Part shown: piece after piece, positions 12,570-22,740 of the stretch | Layout: each line of letters opens with the position of its first letter | Numbering within the stretch: position 1 is the first letter of the stretch | From: Emydura subglobosa | Lineage: Eukaryota > Chordata > Testudines > Chelidae | Length of the DNA: 64,000 nt | Direction: 5' to 3' | Assembly (NCBI GenBank): GCA_007922225.1 | Contig: ML679956.1 | Location: 75,676,095 to 75,740,094 of the forward strand | The notes under the pieces: model-generated | The model's database searches: none | What the model was told of the DNA's origin: nothing | What the model saw: only the letters and a program-made list of their open reading frames with translations | Made by a program: the position numbers and the translations under genes

Positions 12570-12746
12570 TGTTCTCAGGAGCTGAATGGATGATATAGAC
12601 GTTATCATAAAGTACAGACAAGAATTTCTTGGAGTTCTCCGAACAGCAAAGGAAAAATATCCAGAACAAGAATGGCTATGAGAACAATTAAAGCATCAAC
12701 CTGTGTTAAGACAGAGGGAAGCCATGCTCAAAGTCCCCAGACTGGA
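12570..12746 (+). other. Exon-like segment (unidentified; possible pseudo-exon)
   Basis: A textbook acceptor precedes 12570: a branch-like CACTAAC, a long pyrimidine tract, then TTACAG. A strong donor GTGAGT follows 12746. An ATG at 12586 opens a frame with Lys/Glu-rich, protein-like content (KYRQEFLGVLRTAKEKYPEQ). It hits TGA after 31 codons and then continues in the same frame (EQLKHQPVLRQREAMLK) to the donor. The TGA could be a decayed CGA (Arg). I do not recognise the protein. It may be a pseudogenised exon, a lncRNA exon or coincidence. Confidence 0.3.
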
Positions 12747-12959
12747 GTGAGTAAAATGAGCAGTGCCAACTTTCTGGTAAGCACAGAGGTTTTTATTGGG
12801 GAATGTGAATATCCACAATATTCATTATTTTAATTCATCCCTCGTTCAATTTTAGAAGCATTTTTACTAATCTATCTAGTCAGCAACCTTGTAGTTTAGC
12901 CCATATAATTACTACTTTAAAAGTATAAAGAACACATTCAAGCTAAACACTTCCATTAC

Positions 12960-13117
12960 CTGAACTTTACTGACTTAGGTTCTTGTTGGATTCCTGTGCA
13001 CTCATTCTGCTGTTCCTCTAGAACTGTGCATTCCTCTTTTTCTTTCCCAAGCAAGTACCAAAAATGTCTATTTCTGATCTCTGCTCCAGGACCAGTATCT
13101 GCAAGTGTCTGCTGGTC
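12960..13117 (-). other. Minus-strand exon-like open segment (weak)
   Basis: Between an acceptor-like CTTTTTAG and a donor-like AG|GTAATG on the minus strand, 52 codons stay open, with content such as EIRNRHFWYLLGKEKEEC. An in-frame TAG directly abuts the acceptor. A frame of this length arises often by chance, and no homologue is recognised. Confidence 0.2.
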
Positions 13118-15035
13118 CTAAAAAGATTTAGTCCGATATAGTCTCAAAAAATGGCTGTTTCTAGGCCACCCTATATGGGGAGATTATTAGACTGTAAAAC
13201 CACGGATTTGATTACCTTCTTGCTTTCCACTCCACAGTCTCCCATTGCAACCATGACATGATTTTAGTGATTAGATGCTACCCAATGATCAGCTGGAGAC
13301 AGAAACCACTACTTCATATCACATGAAAGTTTGAAACACCAGTTTTCAATAGACGTACAGTATTCACTGCTAGCTTTATGAGTCACAAGATAATGAACTT
13401 TCAGCCTATAACGGGTTCTCTCAGCCTGGCAGCGCTTTCTCAGACTTGTTCCAGGAGCAACTATATATAGCCAGTCCCAGCTCTTGGACGCTTGTAATTT
13501 TGAATCCTTGTCAAAAAACCCAGTCCTAAAAACATTTTTTTTTCCAAATAGTTAACAGGCTCAAGATCATACAATTGTTGCATGCTGTACCTTCTCCACT
13601 GTAAGAGGAACCTGTAGCATGACACACAGTGAGAAGGCTCATGTATATCCCTCTGAACAGGGCTATATACACACCAGTCCCTTACATTGTGCTCGGATAA
13701 CTCTGACCATTTACATTCCTGGGTTGCTTTCTCCTCCCATCATACCCCCAACTCTTCCACCCCGCTGCTCTACTCCATTGTGCTCTGTATGCCAGCAGTT
13801 AAGTGAATCTAAGATGAGATCAGGCTTTAAGCATTTGGCTCCCAGAACACTGAACAGAATGGGAGCAGAGCAGCACAGTGGGGGACAGCAACAAAAGAGA
13901 GCCCTGGAAAGGACCTTCCCAATGGGGAAGTGTTTTTTTTGTTTTTTGTTAAAAGCACTGTCTCCCTCCATCCATCAATACAGCTGAAAGGGGACGCGAA
14001 TGTGGCAAAACTACATAGCTGCTATTTGACTGGTACTAATTTGGACGATCATGGGCTTATTCTCTCGTTCTGATAAACATAGAATAGAAAGGGCCAGCCC
14101 AGCAGGCTAGTGGCGATGCAGTGCTCTGCTATTCAGGGATCAGAGTCCAGTTCCTTCATTCCCAGGTGATGCAAAAGCAGCATGCTTAATCAACCCCTTA
14201 GCAGAAAGGAATACCTTGTGTCACTCTCTACAGCTCCCAGGGGAACCAATGGGATCTGGAGGGAGAAGCACCAGAAGCACCACAAAGTGCTCTAGGACTT
14301 TTATAAAGGGTGCTCAGTGGTTCCCAACCTATTCGATAACAGGACACCCTTCCAATTTAGCAATGTGGGAAGGGCAGCCTGGTTGAGAAACCCTGCACAG
14401 TAAGCCTGGGTTTTGTTTTCAATATAAACTATTTTCCTTACCTCTCATCCAAGTGGTTTTTACATCAACAGGCCTCAGGATAGCCTGCTGGCAACAAGCT
14501 AAAAGGAAACAAAGGCTTCTGCTGTCCATCTATATGGTAATAATTTAGGAGAAAGGCTTTGAAAAGCTGAACAGAAGAAGAGGAAGTTCTCTCAACCTCT
14601 ACAGTCATCAGATCACAGCATAATTTTTAATTAGATCATCTCATATTTAGCCACATTAAATTATTTAAATTAGGAAATAAAAAGAGGCTATTTGCCCCAC
14701 GTTAACATACAGTCCAGTTCACAAAAGATACATAAACACAGTCATATGAATAGCTACAAATGAACAGTGGTGTGCTTTCCTAACTGTACTTCCAGCTGGG
14801 GTCTGCAGTAATTAGATACTTTCTGCTTCAATTGTTTCTATGGTGGGCTAAATTAAATCAATAGGGAAAAAAATCCCTTCCTCTCAACTCAAAAGACAAG
14901 AGAAAAGTATGATTAAATATCCAATTGCAACTTTAAAACGCCACAACAGAGTAATATTACTTGGCACGGATATTGGACATTTCATCTTCAAAAAAGCTTA
15001 ATATAAACAAATATTAATTAATCATCAGAACACCT
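13118..15035. other. Intergenic, nothing certain
   Basis: No gene is seen. A possible SINE head lies near 14090-14180. A degraded 'gtggttcccaac ... ggttgagaaaccc' pair at about 14318-14395 looks like the ends of an old hAT-type MITE. The overlapping open frames at 13619-13987 have no recognisable content. Confidence 0.4.
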
Positions 15036-15039
15036 ATGT

Positions 15040-15170
15040 GCAGCAGGCATTATTATTTCCCTTTCACAGATGCAGAAAGCTGTGACAAAGGTTGGCTGAC
15101 TTGTCCAAGTTTACAGAGAAAATAATCTAGGAACTATAATTCCAGTTCACGTTTGCAGTCACTACATACA
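15040..15170 (-). mobile_element. MIR-like SINE fragment, reverse
   Basis: 'attattatttccctttcacagatgcagaaa' followed by 'gctgacttgtccaagtttac' is the reversed CORE/MIR body. The head is lost. Confidence 0.5.
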
Positions 15171-15305
15171 AAATCTGCAAGAGTTTAACTAAAATCAGTT
15201 CTGAAATCAATTTATTTCAACCAATGAAAACCACTCTGTGGACACAGTTTTATAAATTCATCGATTATAAAGCAAGAAGGGACCATTGCCTCCTGCATAA
15301 TACAA

Positions 15306-16740
15306 GCCATAGAATCAAAGAACCATAGAAATGTAGGGTTGGGAAGGGACCTCAACTGATCACCATGTCCAACCCCTTATGCTGTGGCAGGACCAAGTAA
15401 ATCTTGACTGTCCCTGACAGGTGTTTGTTCAAACTTGTTTTTAAAAGCTTCCAATGATGAGAGCTTCCAATGATAGGAAGCCACAACCTTCCTTGGAAGT
15501 CTATTCCAGAGCTTAACTACCCTTATAGTTAGAAAGTTTTTCCTAATATACAACCTAAATCTCCCTGACTGCATATTAAACCCATTATTTCTTGTCCTAC
15601 CTTTAATGGACATAGAAAACAACTGATCACCATCTTCTTTATAACTGCCCTTACCATATCAGAAGACTTATCATGGTGCCCCCCCCACTCAGTCTTCTTT
15701 TCTCAAGATTGAAAACACACAGGTTTTTTTATTCTTTCCTCATAGGTCAGACTTTCTAAACATTTTATTTTTGTTGCTCTTTTCTGGATACTCTCCAATT
15801 TGTCCACATCTTTCCTAAATTGTGCTGCCCAGAATTGGACACGGTACTCCAGGTGGGGCCTCACCAGTGCCGGGTAGAGCAGGACAATTACCTCCTGTGT
15901 CTTACATACAAGACTCCTGTTAATACATTCCAGAACCATATTAGCCTCTTTTGCAGCTGCACAACATTGACGACTCATACTCAGTTTGTGGTCCACTATA
16001 ACTGCCAGATTCTTTTCAGCAGTACTACCACTTAGACATTTAATCCTCATTTTGTAGTTGTGCATTTGATTTTTCCTTCCTAAGTGAAGTACTCTGCATT
16101 TGCCTTTACTGCATTTCATCTTGTGGATTCCAGACCAATTTTCCAAGGTCATCTTGAATTTTAAACATGTCCTCCAAAGTGCTTGCAACCCCTCTCAGCT
16201 TAGTGTCATCTGCAAATTTTATAAGCATACTTTCTACTCCATTATTCAAGTCATTAATGAAAATATTGAACCAAGGACCGACCCCTGCTAGACCCCATTA
16301 GATATGCCCTCCCAATCTAAAAGCAAACCATTGATAACTGCTCTTTGAGTACAATCTTTCAACCAGTTGTGCACTCACCTTATAGTAATTTTATCTAGAC
16401 AACATTTCCCTTGTTTGCTTATGAGAATGTCATGTGGGACTGTGTCAAAAGCCCTAATAGAAATCAAGATATATCACTTCTTCGGCTTACCCCCTATCCA
16501 CAAGATCAGTAATCCTATCAAAAAAGGGAATTAAATTGGTTTGGCATGATGTGTTGACAAATCCATGCTGACTGTTCCTTATAACTCTATTATCCTCCAA
16601 GTGCTTACAGATTGATTATTTAATAATTTGCTCCTGTATCTTTCCAGGTAATGAAGTTAGTTTATAATTCCCCAGGTCCTCTGTTCCCCTTTTTAAAGAT
16701 AGGTATTATGTTTGCCCTGATTATTTCCTGTTTGAAATAG
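15306..16740 (-). mobile_element. CR1 LINE, 5'-truncated, reverse orientation
   Basis: The CR1 3' end ('atagaatcaaagaaccatag', 'gggttgggaagggacctcaa') begins at about 15306. Moving right, the minus strand encodes the C-terminal reverse-transcriptase part in frame with a few breaks: ...GKCRVLHLGRKNQMH..., ...[16 protein letters not shown]..., ...LESIQKRATKIKCLESLTYEE. The 5' half of the LINE is absent, as is usual for CR1. Confidence 0.9.
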
Positions 16741-16744
16741 AAAA

Positions 16745-17297
16745 TGATGTAAATCTTGATTTAAAAGTTTCCAGCAATGGAGACTCCAGCACAACCATTA
16801 GTAAATTGTTCCAATGGTTAATTACCCTCACGGTCAAAAATGTGCACCTTTTTTCTAGTCTGAATTTATTTAGCTTCAACTCCCAGCCATTGGATACTGT
16901 TGTACCTTTTTCTGCAATACTGAAGATCCCTCAATCATCAAATTTGTTCCCCATGTAGGTACTTCTAAACTGTGATAAGTCACCCCCTTAACCTTCTCTT
17001 TGTTAAACTAAACAGATTGCACTCTTGGAACCTATCACTACAAGGCATGTTTTTTTATACTTTATTAATTCTTGTGGTTCTTCTTTGAATGTTCTCCAAT
17101 TTGTCAACATCCTTCTTGAAGTGTGGAAACCAGAACTGGACACAGTATTCCAGTAGCCGTCACCCCAGTGCCAAATACAAATATAACATAACCTCTCTAT
17201 TCCTACTGGATACTTCTCTATTTATGCATCCAAGGCTCGCATTGGCCCTGTTGGCCACAGCATTGCACTAAGAGCTCATGTTCGGCCAATTATCCAG
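16745..17297 (-). mobile_element. Second CR1 LINE, 3' part (left of nested insertion)
   Basis: This is an older CR1 lineage, also in reverse: 'aagtttccagcaatggagactcc', 'ttagcttcaactcccagccat', 'cttctttgaatgttctccaatttgt'. It breaks at 'gttcggccaattatccag', where another CR1 is inserted, and resumes near 17481. Confidence 0.8.
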
Positions 17298-17480
17298 CAT
17301 AGACTCATAGAACCATAGGATTAGAAGAGGCCAGAAGGGCCATCTAGTCTAACCCTCCCACAAAGATGCAGGGTTGGTTGGGTCTAAACCATCCAAGACA
17401 GATGGCTATCCAGCCTCCTTTCGAAAATCTCCAGTGAAGGAGCTTCCACAACCTCCCTAGGTGGTCTGTTCCATTAGTAA
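17298..17480 (-). mobile_element. Third CR1 3' end nested in the second CR1
   Basis: A separate CR1 3' terminus ('catagactcatagaaccat', 'ccagaagggccatctagtct') sits inside the older element. It ends near 'ggtctgttccattagtaaaa', where the older CR1 text ('cccccaagttcttttcaaag') continues. Confidence 0.75.
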
Positions 17481-18405
17481 AACCCCCAAGTTCTTTTCAA
17501 AGTCACTGCTTCACAGGATAGAGTCCCCCATCCTGTAAGCATGGCCTACATTCTTTGTTCCTAGATGCATATGTTTACATTTAGCCATTTTAGAATGCAT
17601 ATTGTTTGCATGCACCCACTTTAGAAAGTAATCCAGATTGTCCTGTATTGACCTGTCCTCTTCATTGTTTACCACGCCCCCCGATTTGTATATTATCTAC
17701 AAACTTCCTCCATAATGACTGTGTTTTCTTCCAGTTCATTGACAAAAATGGTAAATAGCATAAGGCCAATAATCGATCCCCACCAGTAGAAACAAATCTG
17801 GTTAATGATGATTCCCCAATTACAATTACATTTTGAGACCTATCAGTCAGCCAGTTTTTAATCTGTTTAAAGCATACCAAGTTTATTTTGTATTCTTCTA
17901 ATTTCTTAATTAAAATGTAGCATTACCAAATCAAATGTCTTACAGAAGGCAAAGTATATGACATAAACACTACTACCTTTATCAACCAAACTTTTTAGCT
18001 CATAAAAAAGATATCACATTAATTTGACAGGATCTATTTTCCATAAACCCATGATGATTGGCAGTAATTATATTACTCTCCTTTAATTCTTTATTAATGG
18101 AGTCCTGTATCAGCTATTCCACTATCTTGCCCACCATTGATGTCAGGCTGATAGGTCTATAATTACCTTGGTTATCCAGTTTACTTTTTAAATATTGACA
18201 CATTCATTTCTTCTAGTGCTCTGGAATTTACCCAGTGTTCCAAGACTTATTGAAAATCAACATTAACAGTCTAGAGAGCTCTTTGGCCAGTTCTTTTACA
18301 ACTCCTGGATGCAAGTTACCTGAATCTGATGATTTAAAAAAGTCTAGTTCAGTAGCTGCTATTCAATTTCCTCCTTAGTTACTTTAACAGATAAGTCAGT
18401 TGTAA
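17481..18405 (-). mobile_element. Second CR1 LINE, continuation (RT region)
   Basis: This continues the element interrupted at 17297. The reverse complement covers the reverse-transcriptase region with many stops and indels; a 72-codon fragment at 17662-17880 retains FKQIKNWLTDRSQNV-type text. The element is degraded and non-functional. Confidence 0.8.
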
Positions 18406-18413
18406 ACCAGTTT

Positions 18414-18714
18414 CTTAGGCTGTGTCTACACTGACGACGGCAAATTCGCTGCCATCAGATCAACTTCTCTGGATTGACAGAGGTCAGTGAAGACCCGCTC
18501 AGTCGATCCAGAAATCAACGTATTAAGACCACCTTCTCAAGTGGCGTAGCGCTGTGTCGATGGGAAGGTGGTTCCCGTCAGCGCAGTGCAGTGAAGATGG
18601 CGCGCAGAACAGAAGCAGAAAAGTCAACGGGAGTTATGCAAGTTTTTTGCGTAGGTTGTGTAACTCCGGTCGACTGCTGCTGAATCTCGGAGGTAAGTGT
18701 AGACAAGCCCTTAC
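18414..18714. mobile_element. TIR MITE ('tgtctacact' family), copy 1
   Basis: The left end 'taggctgtgtctacact' mirrors the right end 'aagtgtagacaagccctta'. At about 300 bp with no transposase it is a non-autonomous DNA element. The 69-codon frame inside is incidental. Confidence 0.75.
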
Positions 18715-19041
18715 TGAATTAAGATAAATCAATATAAACCACTTTATAAACCAATATAAACCAATTTAAGCACTATGAAACACTCTTTCATAAGGGCACT
18801 CTTCTAAGTTTTGTCATTTCAAGAGAGAAGGAGATGGGAAATCATCTAAACTCACAGGAGTGAAATGGGTTTATGGAATACATTACTGGAAAAGACATCC
18901 AAAGCAAAGAGCACTAAGAAGTCCAAGAGACACCTGCATTGGTTTTTGAGGACTAATGAGAAGAGGGAAAGAAAGACTATGATGGGTAGGTTGAGAAATT
19001 AAAAAGGCACAGGACTATTTTCTTGACGTGCCTTTTATAAT

Positions 19042-19292
19042 TAAGACCTGGTCTATGCTAGAAAATTAGGTCAGGCTACATCACCCAAGGTGTGAAAAAT
19101 CCATACCCCAAGTAACGCAGTTAAACCAACCGAACCCCCAGCATAGACGGCACTCAATCAATGGGAGAATACTCCTGTTGACCTTGCTACCACCAGTTAG
19201 AGAGGTGGAGTACATATGCCAATGGGAGAATCCCTCCCATCATAGTAGGTAGCGTCTTCAGCTGCAATAGTTTAAGTGTAGACAAGCCCAGA
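19042..19292. mobile_element. TIR MITE ('tgtctacact' family), copy 2
   Basis: The ends 'ttaagacctggtctatgct' and 'aagtgtagacaagcccag' are inverted relatives of each other and of copy 1. The interior contains 'aatgggagaat' twice. Confidence 0.7.
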
Positions 19293-19467
19293 GTTAAGTA
19301 ATGGCAGAGGGAGAGAGAAACAAAGAGGTACAGACAGGGAAAAAAGGCCAGTCTTCAACAGAGTGTTGAGAAAAGATGGAAAGATACTAGAAACCTGTTA
19401 GAGGCATCCATAAAGTGACTACACAAGAGCCTCAAGTGGCAGAAGAGCTGGAGCAGCTAGGCACAGA

Positions 19468-19684
19468 GAGTATGTCTACACTGCAATAAGACACCCGCAG
19501 CTGGCCCATGTCAGCTGACTCAGGGCTCGGGGCTATAACATTGCAGTATAGACATTTGGGCTCAAGCTCCGAGAGGCTCCAGTCACAGCCCGAACATCTA
19601 CTCTGAAATTTTATTGCCCAGCAGCCCAAATCAGAGTCAACGGACACAGGTCAGCCTTTTACTGCAGTGTAGACATATACCCTG
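19468..19684. mobile_element. TIR MITE ('tgtctacact' family), copy 3
   Basis: 'agtatgtctacactgcaata' on the left mirrors 'actgcagtgtagacatatac' on the right. Internal 'gcagtatagaca' and 'cagctgactcagggctcgg' motifs fit this family as I recall it. Confidence 0.75.
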
Positions 19685-20993
19685 AAGGACCTTAAGAGCA
19701 AGTTGCCATGGCAACAATGTAACAGAATACACTACTCCTCCCTCCCACCTGCCCCCAGCAAAAAGGAGTGACAACCCAGATAATTCCAACCCATTGGAGT
19801 CTCTCCCTTCAGAGGATTCAATGTTTAACATACCCTCTACCATCCCATCACTATACCGATCAATCCTGCACACACAAAAGTCATCTTCCCATGCAATAAT
19901 TAAAAATCTCTTCAAAGTTAGATTATGTACTCTCCAGACCTCCTGCCAATGAGGCCAGCTCCAAAATGGGGCAAAACCAAGGGGTGAGCTCTAAAAATCC
20001 CTCAATATAAGCAGCCTCCTTTAGCCAATAAAAATCTATTGGAAAAATGTTACCCATTCCCAGTCCCACAATACAATCTTCGTCCTCTCCTTTGCCTTAA
20101 TGTCACTAACAACCTTTCTATCCTCAATGTACCAATACCTAGAAACTATCATGATTGGCAATTAGCAATAGAGCAAAATTTTCAGTTGCTGCCTCCCCCA
20201 CCCCGCATTAAACAAAAAGTGGTAGGGAGAGGCCGAAGTGCTGGTATGTGTTCCCTCTTACTGGACCCTCCACCAACACAGCTGGTGATGTTGCCAGAGG
20301 GACTGAGCCACAATAATGAGGGAAGGAAGCCTCTTCAAAGGACTCATAGTAATGGCATTACTGGAGGGAAAAGGGCTGCAATGAAAAGGTGGCTCTACCC
20401 AGCAAGAGTAAAGCTACAGAGGGAAGACACAGTTACGGCATCTTTTTGCAATTTATTCAAATAGAGAAACACATGCAGAATTTAACATGACACAATGATT
20501 AATATTTGCTGCAACTGGATAAAAGGTTTGCAACCCCACTAAGAAATACATTGGTTTCCTCCAAAGCACAGGTCTGTACAAGGGACACATCTTTAAAACA
20601 TGTGTTGTCTGCAGATACATTAAAATATTTTACCTGGTAAATCATTACGCAGGAAGAAAAGTTACTTTAGGGGCCCAATATGTTTAAGTGGTTTCATTTT
20701 TATTCTGAATGTGAATAGAACAAAAGGACCATAAGCTGGTACAAACCCTATAAAGAGGAATTCTAACTCACAGGGGACAGAGCTTGCTGGAGCAGGGATT
20801 TGAGCTTCTTAAACTGCAACCGACAACCCTGCTAACGTAGGGGGCTCAACACACAGTATTCTGTCCTTTTCAGATGAGAAGCAAATGACTCCTGGAGTCA
20901 TTAAAAGAAGCCATGGCACTTTTTGTGAGTGCAAGATGTAATCCCACCATCATGACAGCAAACGGGCATTTCCATTTTGCCTCTCCCTACAGC
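19685..20993. other. Intergenic, unclassified
   Basis: The 141-codon + frame at 20039-20464 and the 92-codon - frame at 19637-19915 are the longest here. Neither resembles a protein I know, and the second starts inside MITE copy 3. I do not call a gene. Confidence 0.4.
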
Positions 20994-21254
20994 TTCCATT
21001 AGACGTGCTGCTTCTGCTGATTCACTGCTGGATGATTTTCCTGTGCACAGCTAAACAGAGACCATATTTCCCTCCCAGGAGAGGCTGCACTCTGGGGGTT
21101 GGAGCTAGTGAGCAGGTGCCAAGGGGGTGCATTCAGGACGGCCTGAAATTACCATGCCAAGCAGCGGGCTGCAGTGACTACCACCCACCACCCTGAGTTT
21201 GGCGTCACACATGCCCAGCCTGCCAAGTGCGCTGGGGCAGAAGCTGCCACGGAC
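20994..21254 (+). repeat. Unclassified repeat, copy A (inverted relative of 27.7 kb copy)
   Basis: About 250 bp aligns by eye at roughly 90% with the reverse complement of 27707-27963. Shared blocks include 'gattcactg.tggatgatttt', 'gtgcacagctaaacagaga' and 'gaaattaccatgccaagcag'. The two copies flank MRPL55 in opposite orientations. Confidence 0.85.
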
Positions 21255-21279
21255 ATTTAAAATGCCAGTAGCCTGTAAT

Positions 21280-21640
21280 GATCACTCAAGGGGGCGGTGG
21301 TTCTGCCTGGGCCATCTGTTACCCCTCCCTGCAGCCAGAGGAGAGGATGGAAGAGGAGAGGAGGAGGGGGAGGCTGTGGAGAAGGGGGATGTTGGTTTGG
21401 GAGGGGGCTGAGGAGAGAGCCGAGAGAGTGGGGGCAGGGGAGACACGGGAGTATTAGGGCTGGGGCTGTATTGGGGGATGGGAAGCATGGAGGGAACAGC
21501 TGGGGGGGAAGAGGTCCGGGGGGCTAGAAACAGCGACGCATTAGGGTTGGGGAGATACGGGGGGGCTCTGGGAGGAGGCTGTATTGGGGGAGGGGAACTG
21601 GGGCTTGGGGGGGGGAGGGGCTCCCCTCACTCACCTGCCA
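21280..21640. repeat. G-rich degenerate repeats upstream of the CpG island
   Basis: The + strand is strongly G-over-C. It repeats variants of 'ctgtattgggggatggg', 'gagatacggggggg' and 'gcattagggttggggag'. It is a possible G-quadruplex cluster and explains the overlapping Gly/Pro-rich frames here. Confidence 0.6.
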
Positions 21641-21923
21641 CTGCCGCGCTACACAGGCGCCGCCAACTCATGGGAGAAGCCGGGACCCTGCCAGGGAGCC
21701 CCGCACCCCGGGCCGGGCCGGGCCGGGCGGGAGAAAACCCTCCTCCGCCTGCAGGGGAGGGAACTCCCCGCGCGAGCTGGCCTCTGACGGGGTGGGGGTG
21801 GGGTGCTCTCACACCGCCCCCCACCCGACTCGCCCACCCACGCGGGGCTGGCACTGCAGGCAGGCGGCGCGCTCTGGGCAGGGCACGGCACGCAGTGTTG
21901 CTTAGCGTCGCGGCGCCGCGTGA

Positions 21924-21930
21924 TGACGTA
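21924..21930. promoter_or_regulatory. CRE/ATF-like site TGACGTA
   Basis: TGATGACGTAG lies inside the CpG island about 135 bp before the presumed exon 1 donor. CREB/ATF half-sites are frequent in such promoters; binding is inferred from the motif only. Confidence 0.4.
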
Positions 21931-21934
21931 GAAG

Positions 21935-22063
21935 GGGAGGCTGCGGCTGAACCGTTGGGCCGGCCCCGGGCCCGGGCGCGAGAGATTAACGGACGGCGCG
22001 TGGCGGCGGCTGCGGGGAGCTGCCTGAGAGAGACTCCGCCCGCCTGAGCCGCGGCTTAGTCAC
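21935..22063 (+). other. MRPL55: Presumed non-coding exon 1 of MRPL55 (5' end approximate)
   Basis: The exon end is placed at 22063, before a consensus donor GTGAGT in the CpG island. Spliced to the acceptor at 25586 it keeps an open frame into exon 2 but has no in-frame ATG after a TAA near 21987. That makes it 5' UTR. The transcription start is not determined by the sequence. Confidence 0.5.
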
Positions 22064-22067
22064 GTGA
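22060..22067. promoter_or_regulatory. Perfect palindromic E-box TCACGTGA over the exon 1 donor
   Basis: The octamer contains CACGTG, the core recognised by USF, MYC/MAX and MITF/TFE family factors. Its right half is also the first four bases of the GTGAGT splice donor. Confidence 0.5.
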
Positions 22068-22139
22068 GTGGGAACGAGCTGCCCGAAGGGCGAAACCGTT
22101 GTGCGTGTTCGCGTGTGTGTGTGTGTGCGGACGGGAGCG

Positions 22140-22740
22140 TCCCCCCCCGCCCCGCGCGCGCTTTCTACCTCAGCCCCTCCCCCCCAGCCCCATGGCCTGT
22201 CCCCCTCCCGCCCCTTGCACCCGGCTACCTCAGCCCCTCTGTGCCTCATGCCCCTCCCCCCATCATCCTATGGCCCCTGCCCCTGGTACCTCAGCCCCTC
22301 TGTGCCCCATGGCTTTGCACTCTGCAATGTCTGCCTTCGCGCTCTCTGTGCCCCCCCGAGTCCTGCTACCTCCACGACTCTGGCCCTACTGCCCCCATGT
22401 TCCCAGAGTGACCCGCCATCTACGGGTGCCCTCTCTGGCCAGGCCCCCTTTCCTGTTTCCTGGGGTGCCTCTTTTCCTGCTCCTGTCACCCTGCCCCTGC
22501 TGCCCTTATCGCTGCTCATCACCCTGCCCCTGGTCACACATCTCACCCTGCTCCTGCTGCCCCTATAACAGCCCAGCACCCTGCCCTCTTGCTGCCCCTG
22601 CCCAGCACCCTGCCCTTGTCACTGCCTGTTGCCCTGCCACCCCACTGGTGCCCAACACCCTGCCCTTACTTTATTCCTCAGCCCTTGTAGGTTTTACTTT
22701 CCTGGTCCCTTGCTGTTGGGACGCTTTAGGATCCTAGGAG
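22140..22740. repeat. C/T-rich degenerate repeat tract
   Basis: Variants of 'tacctcagcccctctgtgcc' recur near 22165, 22222 and 22288, followed by 'ctgctgcccctgcccagcaccctgccc' variants. The + strand is almost purely pyrimidine-biased. The proline-rich frames here are composition artefacts. Confidence 0.65.

Larger units (their letters stand above)
21650..22150 (+). promoter_or_regulatory. MRPL55: CpG-island promoter of MRPL55
   Basis: This is a dense CpG cluster with no TATA box (many CGCG, GCCG and CCGGG runs), the typical form of a housekeeping mitochondrial-ribosomal-protein promoter. It holds a CRE-like TGACGTA (21924-21930) and a TCACGTGA E-box (22060-22067). The first strong donor for + transcription is at 22064. 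A divergent transcript is possible but I found no partner gene. Confidence 0.75.

Noticed and set aside
15377..16188. Minus-strand frames of 81 and 161 codons
   Set aside because: CR1 reverse-transcriptase remnants with breaks.
1..21000. Search for GUK1 (guanylate kinase) exons on the minus strand
   Set aside because: GUK1 is a near neighbour of MRPL55 in human, but no P-loop GPSGAGKST or other GUK1 block could be found.
21478..22737. Several 100-212 codon frames rich in Gly, Pro and Arg
   Set aside because: Overlapping frames on both strands in G-rich or C-rich CpG-island DNA; no known domain and no splice logic.
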